Source: Anaerosalibacter bizertensis (GTDB lineage Bacteria; Bacillota; Clostridia; Tissierellales; Sporanaerobacteraceae). Taken from it: 64,000 bases of DNA. The position numbers were made by a program, and so were the translations under genes. The notes under the pieces are model-generated. The model worked only from the letters and a program-made list of their open reading frames with translations, did no database searches and had not been told where the DNA came from. The DNA lies in contig NZ_VULR01000009.1 of NCBI RefSeq assembly GCF_009696605.1, forward strand, positions 1 through 64,000. Direction: 5' to 3'. Of this stretch, positions 54,265 through 60,298 are shown piece by piece (position 1 is the stretch's first letter; each line of letters opens with the position of its first letter).

Positions 54265-55672
54265 TAAAAAAAAATTTGTAAGTGTTAGGTGGAAACTAGT
54301 TTCCACCTATTTATTATTAATATTTATTACATTAATTATAATAAATTTGATAATATGCAAGACTATTTTTAATATATACATAGATCAAGAAAAAAATAGT
54401 AGCTTCACTAAGGCTAATATAGTATCTAATAGGGTTAGATTTCAATTAGCATCAGATAGAATGAGTGAAGAATGGATTCAGACTTCTGTAAGAGATTATA
54501 GTAAAGAAATAAATTCAAGGATTATAGTTGTAGATAAGGACAATAAAGTTCAACTAGATTCTCATAATTCATTTGTAGGAGATAAATTTTATCATGATGA
54601 AATAGTAGAAGCTTTGAAAGGTGAAAATAGTAGTGGGATTTATAATTTTAAACAGTCAGGAAGAGTAATGTATATATCTGTTCCAGTAATAGTCAACAAT
54701 AAAATAGTAGGGGCAGTTCTTTTATCAACATCTATTGAGCATATACATGATGAAGTAAAGCATATTTGGAGGAAATTAGAGCTGATTTCAGGTATAAGTA
54801 TGATTGTTATTGCCGTAATAGTTTTTTTATTTGCTGGGGTTATTTTAAAGCCTCTAAATGACTTAAAGAATACTATAAACAAGGTAACTCAGGGCCATTT
54901 AGAAGAAAAGGTAAATATAAAAAGTAATGACGAATTTAAAGAAGTTGCAGAAGCTTTTAACATGATGATTACTAAATTAGAAGAAGTAGATAATCAAAGG
55001 AAAGATTTTGTGGCAAATGTATCTCATGAACTTAGAACACCTCTTACATCTATAAAAATCCTCTCTGAATCCCTTATTAATCAAGATACTTTTGATAAAG
55101 ATATTTATAAAGAATTTTTAATAGATATTGATTCAGAAGTAGATAGATTAAACAATATTATTACAGATTTACTTACATTAGTAAATTTAGACAAGGAAAA
55201 ATTAATTCTAGATAATAAAGTAACTTATATAAATTATTTATTAGAAAAAATAGTTTCTAGAATGGAGCCTATTGCAAAACAAAAAAATATAGAATTAAAA
55301 CTAATTTTAAATGAAAAGATTCAAATAAAAATAGATGAAGGCAGGATGCAACAAGCTATAATTAATATAATTGATAATGCTATCAAGTATACCCAGCCAG
55401 AAGGTATTATAGAAGTAGAATTATATAAAAAGGAAAAACATGCAATAATAAAAATATTAGATAATGGAGTAGGTATACCTGAGGATAAGTTACCTTATAT
55501 ATTTGAAAGATTCTATAGAGTAGATAAGGCTAGATCTAGAAATACTGGTGGAACAGGTCTAGGATTATCTATAGCATGGGAAATAATAACCAGCCATGGT
55601 GGTACTATTGATGTAGATAGTCAGGTAGGTGTAGGAAGTATATTTTATATAAAATTGCCTCTTGAAAAATAG
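54233..55672 (+). CDS. Membrane sensor histidine kinase (WalK/PhoR-like)
   Basis: A kinase of about 479 residues. Membrane segments lie near residues 23-45 and 180-205, flanking an extracellular sensor domain of about 130 residues. HAMP follows, then HisKA with the phospho-His in FVANVSHELRTPLTSIK. The ATPase domain has NIIDNAIKYT, DNGVGIPEDKLPYIFERFYRVD and GTGLGLSIAWEI. The start is uncertain: the only in-frame canonical codon near the expected position is TTG 54233, which abuts GGGGAG and overlaps the regulator by 32 bases. An ATT at 54242 would be better spaced. Confidence 0.9.
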   Translation: MVTILEVNHNNKKKFVSVRWKLVSTYLLLIFITLIIINLIICKTIFNIYIDQEKNSSFTKANIVSNRVRFQLASDRMSEEWIQTSVRDYSKEINSRIIVVDKDNKVQLDSHNSFVGDKFYHDEIVEALKGENSSGIYNFKQSGRVMYISVPVIVNNKIVGAVLLSTSIEHIHDEVKHIWRKLELISGISMIVIAVIVFLFAGVILKPLNDLKNTINKVTQGHLEEKVNIKSNDEFKEVAEAFNMMITKLEEVDNQRKDFVANVSHELRTPLTSIKILSESLINQDTFDKDIYKEFLIDIDSEVDRLNNIITDLLTLVNLDKEKLILDNKVTYINYLLEKIVSRMEPIAKQKNIELKLILNEKIQIKIDEGRMQQAIINIIDNAIKYTQPEGIIEVELYKKEKHAIIKILDNGVGIPEDKLPYIFERFYRVDKARSRNTGGTGLGLSIAWEIITSHGGTIDVDSQVGVGSIFYIKLPLEK

Positions 55673-55689
55673 GAAATAGGAGGGTTTTT

Positions 55690-56550
55690 ATGAGGAAAAA
55701 GTGTACTTTGATTATTTTAATACTTATTTTATCCATGCTCACAAGTTCTTGCCAGCCATATGATGTTTTATCAGAAGATAGCAATAACTTTCCTCCAATT
55801 AACCCTATTTCAAAAGATAAGATAGAGGTTATTCTTTATTATCCAAATAGTGAAATGGAACATTTAGTTCCAGAGATTAGAGTCGTATCCCGTTCCAATG
55901 AAAAAATTGAGGAAATGGTTGTTAGCGAACTATTAAAAGGTACAAAGAGAAAGGGATTAAAAAATATAATTCCAGAAAATGTAGAAATGCTTTCATTAGA
56001 TATAGTAGATGATATAGCTTATGTAAGTTTTTCAGATGAATTATATAATAAAAGCTATGGAGAAAAGGAGGAAGCTTTTATTATATATTCTATAGTGAAT
56101 ACTTTAACCAGCATACCTGATATAAATAGGGTTCAAATATTTATAAATGGGAAAGCTATAAATACATTGTTTAAATATTATAGTGTTAGAGAACCTTTAG
56201 CTTTTAGCAGTCTTATAGTTAGTAGGGATTATATAAATCCAGTATCTATATTAAATGAATATTATGATAATCTACTTGATGGAGAATATGATAAAAGTAT
56301 GGATATGCTATATTTAAGCGAGATAGAAAAGGTGAAATTAAATACTTTGAGAATATATCTAGAAAATGAATTTAAGGAAGTAGAGCAATTTGATATTACA
56401 GATTATATAATTTATGAATATGGAGATAAATTAAATATGGACGTGGAATTAGTATTTACTTATGAAAAAAACAATAAAAAATCTTCTTATAAAAAAATAG
56501 AATTAGTATATGATAAAGATAAGTTTAAAATTAAAGGATTATTATATTGA
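55690..56550 (+). CDS. GerMN-domain lipoprotein
   Basis: A 286-residue exported protein. The signal peptide ends in a lipobox (LTSSC, Cys about residue 21). A GerMN (sporulation/germination GerM-type) domain lies within about residues 45-160, with VELLKGTK-like and INRVQIFINGKAI segments. The C-terminal region (about 195-286) is not recognisable to me. It follows the histidine kinase by 17 bases, so the two-component system and this lipoprotein form an operon. GerM proteins act in spore envelope assembly and germination; vegetative relatives of this kind exist as well. Confidence 0.85.
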   Translation: MRKKCTLIILILILSMLTSSCQPYDVLSEDSNNFPPINPISKDKIEVILYYPNSEMEHLVPEIRVVSRSNEKIEEMVVSELLKGTKRKGLKNIIPENVEMLSLDIVDDIAYVSFSDELYNKSYGEKEEAFIIYSIVNTLTSIPDINRVQIFINGKAINTLFKYYSVREPLAFSSLIVSRDYINPVSILNEYYDNLLDGEYDKSMDMLYLSEIEKVKLNTLRIYLENEFKEVEQFDITDYIIYEYGDKLNMDVELVFTYEKNNKKSSYKKIELVYDKDKFKIKGLLY

Positions 56551-56559
56551 TCATAAAGC

Positions 56560-56588
56560 TTGAAAAAAATACATTTATGTCTTATAAT
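56560..56588 (+). promoter_or_regulatory. Promoter of tRNA-Sec
   Basis: TTGAAA (56560-56565) and TATAAT (56583-56588) are 17 bases apart; the tRNA begins 20 bases after the -10 box. Confidence 0.7.
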
Positions 56589-56608
56589 AGTATTTGTTAT
56601 ATTTTCTT

Positions 56609-56705
56609 GGGGGTAGATGGGTCCTGGTGGGCCCTCTGGTCTTCAAAACCAGCGCGAGGCGTTAGGAGCGTCTTGGGTGAGTTCGATTCTCACATACTCC
56701 CGCCA
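56609..56705 (+). tRNA. selC: tRNA-Sec, anticodon UCA
   Basis: A 97-nt tRNA with the long variable arm typical of tRNA-Sec (GCGCGAGGCGTTAGGAGCGT region). The anticodon loop CTTCAAA gives UCA. The acceptor GGGGGTAG pairs with ATACTCCC over most of an extended 8-base-pair stem, the discriminator is G and CCA is encoded. The T-loop is GTTCGATTC. It reads UGA with SelA, SelB and SelD encoded just upstream. Confidence 0.97.
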
Positions 56706-56711
56706 TTGAAT

Positions 56712-56736
56712 ACAAGCCACTTAGGTGGTTTTTTTA
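56712..56736 (+). terminator. Terminator of tRNA-Sec
   Basis: CCAC/GTGG hairpin with a TTAG loop followed by seven T. Confidence 0.8.
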
Positions 56737-56763
56737 TTTTTTGCAAACATGAATATTTAATTT

Positions 56764-56801
56764 TACTAAAAAATCGAGGAGTTTGATATACTCCTCGATT
56801 T
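56764..56801 (-). terminator. Terminator of the microprotein 1/2 transcript
   Basis: Read on the minus strand, AAATCGAGGAG pairs perfectly with CTCCTCGATTT and is followed by a T-run (complement of 56764-56771). It lies 12 bases after the microprotein 1 stop codon, which supports real minus-strand transcription. Confidence 0.85.
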
Positions 56802-56812
56802 AATATATTGAT

Positions 56813-56944
56813 TTAATATCTTCTTCCACTATCACAGTTACAGAATATTATTACAAGTAATAGGAAGAAAAAAAGTAGTGAATTATCAAAGTCATCCCTA
56901 TCAGGTCTTCTATCTCTTCCAAGTTCAGAATTCAATTCAGCCAT
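56813..56944 (-). CDS. Microprotein 1 of a three-member paralogous family (43 aa)
   Basis: MAELNSELGRDRR at the start, a charged middle, then the shared core DNSLLFFFLLLVIIFCNC and the tail DSGRRY. The ATG is preceded by a perfect AGGAGGTG (56950-56957, complement) at 5 bases. The core is long enough to span or insert in a membrane and ends in two Cys. It starts 38 bases after the stop of microprotein 2, without a terminator between, so the two are probably co-transcribed. I do not recognise a named family; small spore-associated hydrophobic peptides (YjcZ-like) are similar in style. Confidence 0.85.
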   Translation of the reverse strand: MAELNSELGRDRRPDRDDFDNSLLFFFLLLVIIFCNCDSGRRY

Positions 56945-56982
56945 AAACACACCTCCTCTTTTATTAAGAAAAGTCTGGGCTT

Positions 56983-57081
56983 TTAACAATTACGACCAAA
57001 ATCACAGTTACAGAATATTATTACGAGCAATAGAAAGAAGAAAAGTAGGGAATCATCAACATTGCCTCTTCTACCAAACAT
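56983..57081 (-). CDS. Microprotein 2 of the paralogous family (32 aa)
   Basis: MFGRRGNVDD, then SLLFFFLLLVIIFCNC and the tail DFGRNC. Its core is identical to microprotein 1 over SLLFFFLLLVIIFCNC although codons differ (for example TCC/TCA, TTG/TTA, CTC/CTT), which indicates selection on the protein. AGGAGGTG precedes the ATG by 6 bases. A sigma-K-like promoter lies 36 bases upstream of the ATG. Function is unknown. Confidence 0.87.
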   Translation of the reverse strand: MFGRRGNVDDSLLFFFLLLVIIFCNCDFGRNC

Positions 57082-57116
57082 ATAAACACCTCCTATTAGC
57101 GATTTAAGTTTCTATA

Positions 57117-57144
57117 TAAATTATGCTAGAATCTCTTAAAGTGT
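57117..57144 (-). promoter_or_regulatory. Sigma-K-like promoter of microproteins 2 and 1
   Basis: On the minus strand AC (57143-57144), then 17 bases, then CATAATTTA (57117-57125). This equals the sigma-K consensus AC-N16/17-CATAnnnTA. CTAG directly precedes CATA and TATAG follows, as in the promoter at 57458. Confidence 0.6.
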
Positions 57145-57225
57145 GAAATAAAATTATTATGGAGATTTAATAGAAGTTTTAATATATGTAATAAAATATG
57201 ACAAAATTAGTGGCTATTGAAAATT

Positions 57226-57250
57226 AAGTCGGGGAAAGTTCCCCGACTTA
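57226..57250. terminator. Terminator of the microprotein 3 transcript
   Basis: AAGTCGGGGAA pairs with TTCCCCGACTT around a 2-base loop. On the minus strand it lies 13 bases after the microprotein 3 stop and is followed by AATTTTC. It separates microprotein 3 from microprotein 2. Confidence 0.8.
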
Positions 57251-57262
57251 TTTTTTAGCTTA

Positions 57263-57370
57263 TTAATATCTATAACCACAGTTACAGAATAAAACTACAA
57301 GTAATAGAAAGAAGAAAAGTAGAGAATCATCAAAACCTCCACAACCTCTGCGTCCTAAATTGTCAACCAT
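57263..57370 (-). CDS. Microprotein 3 of the paralogous family (35 aa)
   Basis: MVDNLGRRGCGGF, then DDSLLFFFLLLVVLFCNC and the tail GYRY. Compared with its two paralogues the core has conservative changes (VVLF for VIIF) and a third Cys near residue 10. AGGAGGTG precedes the ATG by about 6 bases. It has its own sigma-K-like promoter and its own terminator, so it is a separate unit of the same family. Confidence 0.87.
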   Translation of the reverse strand: MVDNLGRRGCGGFDDSLLFFFLLLVVLFCNCGYRY

Positions 57371-57457
57371 TTATAGCACCTCCTAACATAATCAAGGGAT
57401 TTCAATAGCAAAGATGAAATGTTAAACTAAAATTAAGGTTAGGCTAAAACCCTAATA

Positions 57458-57485
57458 TAGAATATGCTAGTATGATAAAAATTGT
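57458..57485 (-). promoter_or_regulatory. Sigma-K-like promoter of microprotein 3
   Basis: On the minus strand AC (57484-57485), 17 bases, then CATATTCTA (57458-57466), an exact match to AC-N16/17-CATAnnnTA. It shares CTAG before CATA and TATAtTAG after it with the other microprotein promoter. The leader before the ATG is about 80 bases. Confidence 0.6.
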
Positions 57486-57564
57486 TAATAGTAGCTAATA
57501 AAAATAATATTAATAAGTATTCGTTTAATAGAAATATAAAAAAAGCTTTAAAAATAAAATAACA

Positions 57565-57573
57565 TGATATAAT
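57565..57573 (+). promoter_or_regulatory. Extended -10 promoter of the USP-like gene
   Basis: TGATATAAT is a perfect extended -10 element 36 bases before ATG 57610; the -35 region is weak. Confidence 0.5.
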
Positions 57574-57609
57574 AATATAGGCTGTACTCTTTTAAAAGGG
57601 GGATTTTTT

Positions 57610-57999
57610 ATGAAAAATAAAGAAACTAAAAATATTATGGTATGCGTAACTCAGCAAAAAACTTGTGAAAGATTAATAGTAAATGGCTATAGTATGAAAG
57701 AGAAAGAGGAAGATAAATTATATGTAATACATGTAGTAAATGAAAAAGACAAATTTTTAGATAAGAATAGCGATGGTGAAGCTTTAGAATACTTATTTAA
57801 TGTATCAAAAAAAGTGGGAGCTGATTTGGCTGTTTTAAGATCAAAAGATGTAGTAAAGACTATTAAAGATTTTGCAAATGAGAACAATATAACCCATATC
57901 CTAATGGGAGCTTCTCCAGAACCAGATAAAAGAGAGAGTCAAAATATTACTTTTAAATTACAGCAAGCATTGTCTGAAGTAGAATTTATTGTACTTTAG
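57610..57999 (+). CDS. Universal stress protein-like protein
   Basis: A 129-residue single-domain alpha/beta protein. KNIMVCVTQQKTCERLIVNGY, LYVIHVVNE and VKTIKDFANENNITHILMGAS follow the USP fold as in the KdpD-associated USP domain. The GxxGxxxxG-S/T nucleotide loop is not clear (GASPEPDKRES), so ATP binding is doubtful. It stands alone with its own promoter; the role is unknown. Confidence 0.78.
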   Translation: MKNKETKNIMVCVTQQKTCERLIVNGYSMKEKEEDKLYVIHVVNEKDKFLDKNSDGEALEYLFNVSKKVGADLAVLRSKDVVKTIKDFANENNITHILMGASPEPDKRESQNITFKLQQALSEVEFIVL

Positions 58000-58051
58000 A
58001 AGAAACTTTTAATTTCACGATAAATTTATGTAAAATAGAACATTTATATCG

Positions 58052-58087
58052 CTAAATATATAATTTATCTCTAAATTATATATTTAG
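58052..58087. repeat. Perfect 16-base-pair AT palindrome
   Basis: CTAAATATATAATTTA and its exact complement are separated by TCTC. No T-run follows on the + strand. It lies between the USP-like gene and the ATPase gene and may be a weak terminator or a protein-binding site. Confidence 0.6.
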
Positions 58088-58174
58088 TCCATATTTTAAA
58101 AAATATATTATGATACAAAATATTTTATTTACATAAACTAATTATATAAATAAAATATTTAAGGAGGATTTTTT

Positions 58175-59218
58175 ATGTCGGAAATTAGAAGAGTTTTTCC
58201 AGGAGGCAATACTTCACAAGGATTTTTTTCCTACCATAAATATATTTTAAATGAGGGTAGAACTTTTATCTTAAAAGGTGGCCCAGGTTCTGGAAAATCT
58301 TCCCTAATGAAAAATATAGCAAATGAGATGCTTAAGCATAACCTTTCTATAGAATATCACCATTGTGCTTCAGATAAAAGTTCTATAGATGGTATAGTTA
58401 TAAAAGAATTGAAAGTAGCAATACTAGATGGAACAGCGCCACATATTTTAGAGCCTAAACTAGTAGGATTGTCAGATGATATAATAGATCTTGGAAGATA
58501 TATAGACAGATCAAAGCTATTTGAGAACAAAGAAGAAATATTAGAAGCTAAGGGAAACAACAAAAGTTGCTACAGAAAAACCTATTCTTATTTCAGAGCA
58601 GCAAAGGAAATATTAAATGAAATAGTATATGCAAATAGTGGCAAAGTAGATTTTGGAGGTATTAATAGATTAATATATGATTTAAAAGAAGATATATATG
58701 GCAATGAAACACTTAATCATATAGGTGAGGAAAGGCATTTATTTAATAGAGCCTTTACTCCTAGTGGTATAGCAGATTATACAGATACTCTTTTAAAGGA
58801 TAGAAAAGTATACTATATAAACGCAGAATATGGTACTGGCAAATCCACCCTCATGGATATAATTTCCAAAGAAGGACTTTTAAGAGGGTATAATATAGAA
58901 ATATATCATGAACCTTTAATTCCACAAAAAATAAACACTATAATCATATCAGAACTAAATTTAGCACTTTCTGTAGCTGACTATGCAAAAAATAATCACT
59001 ACAAAAAAATAGATTTAAATCAATTTTTAAAAGGGGATACTAAAAACCAAGAAGACTATAATACTTTTAATAATCTAATAGATAGAGGAGTATATAGTTT
59101 ATCTAAAGCGAAAAAGAATCATGATATATTAGAAGAAGCTTATCACCCAGCTATAGATTTTAATGGAATAGAAAAAGAAAGAGAAAAAATAATAAAACAA
59201 ATAATGACTATAGCATAG
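58175..59218 (+). CDS. Double P-loop ATPase of the PRK06851 type
   Basis: A 347-residue cytoplasmic protein made of two tandem NTPase-like halves. The first Walker A is KGGPGSGKSSLM (about residues 34-45), after RRVFPGGNTSQGFFS. The second is NAEYGTGKSTLMD (about 215-227), after FNRAFTPSGIADYTD. The two halves resemble each other, with HHCASDKSSIDGIVI and EIYHEPLIPQKINTIII at matching places, which suggests an internal duplication. Function is unknown; such proteins are common in spore-forming Firmicutes. Start ATG 58175 follows AAGGAGG. Confidence 0.82.
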   Translation: MSEIRRVFPGGNTSQGFFSYHKYILNEGRTFILKGGPGSGKSSLMKNIANEMLKHNLSIEYHHCASDKSSIDGIVIKELKVAILDGTAPHILEPKLVGLSDDIIDLGRYIDRSKLFENKEEILEAKGNNKSCYRKTYSYFRAAKEILNEIVYANSGKVDFGGINRLIYDLKEDIYGNETLNHIGEERHLFNRAFTPSGIADYTDTLLKDRKVYYINAEYGTGKSTLMDIISKEGLLRGYNIEIYHEPLIPQKINTIIISELNLALSVADYAKNNHYKKIDLNQFLKGDTKNQEDYNTFNNLIDRGVYSLSKAKKNHDILEEAYHPAIDFNGIEKEREKIIKQIMTIA

Positions 59219-59221
59219 AAG

Positions 59222-59263
59222 AAAAAAGTCACATCCTATTAAATTAGGAGTGACTTTTTTCTT
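59222..59263. terminator. Bidirectional terminator between the ATPase and AlaX genes
   Basis: GAAAAAAGTCAC and GTGACTTTTTTC flank a CCTA/TAGG helix. A- and T-runs at the two ends suit both converging genes; the AlaX stop lies within it. Confidence 0.88.
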
Positions 59264-60131
59264 CTGGCAAATCTTTAGCTTTATATTTCAATAATTCTTC
59301 TTTTAAATCCCTATTTTCTTTTTCCAATTTTTCTTTTTCTAAGTACAGTTTTTCAATCTTTTCATAAATATCTGTATCTTTTGAAGACAGAAGGGTGGAT
59401 ATACTATTTATACAATCATTTTTCCAAGCATAGTCTTTTAAAGCTCTATTTCCGCATACAAATTCCACACGAACATTTCCTTTATACTTTTCCCAATTCC
59501 TTATTTTAATCATCCCTATTTCTCCTGTGCTTCTATGGTGGGTTCCACAACAAGGAGAATAGTCCATACCGTCAATTTCTACAATTCTAATATCAGACCT
59601 TACATTAGGATATTTCCTTATAGGAACTTTATCTATATCCTTTTTTCCTATAATATAGGTTTTTATATCAAAATTAGAGTATATGACTTTGTTTGCAAAA
59701 TCCTCTACTTTTACTATATCCTCCTTTTTAAGTTTAGGAATGTCAATATCTATATAGACACAAGTTTTACCAAGATAAAAACCTATAGTTTCAGCACCAT
59801 AGAGCTTATAAAATATAGAAGAAAGAAGGTGTTGGCCTGAATGTTGTTGCATATAATCAAGCCTTGTATTCCAGTCTATAGAGAGTTGAACTTTGTCACT
59901 AAGAATATTTTCTTTTATTACATGTATTATATCGTCGCCTTCTTCATAAACATCTATTACTTCTAATCCATTGATAGTACCTTTGTCTCTAGGTTGTCCT
60001 CCCTTTAAATTTGGATAAAATATAGTTCTATTTAACTTTAAATAAAATTTATTGTTCATATATTTTTTATCTACAATTCTAGCACTAATTTCTCTCAAAT
60101 AAGGATTTTCTAGATAAATATGCTCCGTCAT
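59244..60131 (-). CDS. Alanyl-tRNA editing protein (AlaX type, DHHA1 tail)
   Basis: A 295-residue trans-editing enzyme that deacylates mischarged Ser- or Gly-tRNA(Ala). The editing-domain zinc ligands are in MQQHSGQHLLS (HxxxH, about residues 94-104) and SPCCGTHHRSTGEIG (CxxxH, about 192-206). GGQPRDKGTI is the N-terminal AlaRS-like motif. A coiled-coil tail (about 248-290) replaces the full DHHA1 domain of longer AlaX-L forms. Its ATG at 60131 follows GAGGTG. Confidence 0.92.
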   Translation of the reverse strand: MTEHIYLENPYLREISARIVDKKYMNNKFYLKLNRTIFYPNLKGGQPRDKGTINGLEVIDVYEEGDDIIHVIKENILSDKVQLSIDWNTRLDYMQQHSGQHLLSSIFYKLYGAETIGFYLGKTCVYIDIDIPKLKKEDIVKVEDFANKVIYSNFDIKTYIIGKKDIDKVPIRKYPNVRSDIRIVEIDGMDYSPCCGTHHRSTGEIGMIKIRNWEKYKGNVRVEFVCGNRALKDYAWKNDCINSISTLLSSKDTDIYEKIEKLYLEKEKLEKENRDLKEELLKYKAKDLPEEKSHS

Positions 60132-60298
60132 ACTTTCACCTCATTTATTTTATTCTAATTAACATTTTATCATTTTTTTAAAAAAAGAGTAGGTCTGAAA
60201 ATATATTACTATGATATAATTTAGATATAAAATCATATATTTGTCCTCTATCTAAATATAATATACCCTTAAATTAAGGATAAAAGGAAGGGATATAT

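Noticed and set aside
56547-56786. Open + strand frame of 79 codons
   Set aside because: It covers tRNA-Sec and its terminator and has no ribosome binding site, so it is a by-product of the RNA gene.
58088-58130. Sigma-E promoter before the double P-loop ATPase
   Set aside because: CATATT and GATACAAA resemble the sigma-E boxes but the spacing is about 2 bases too long and the AT content makes chance matches likely.
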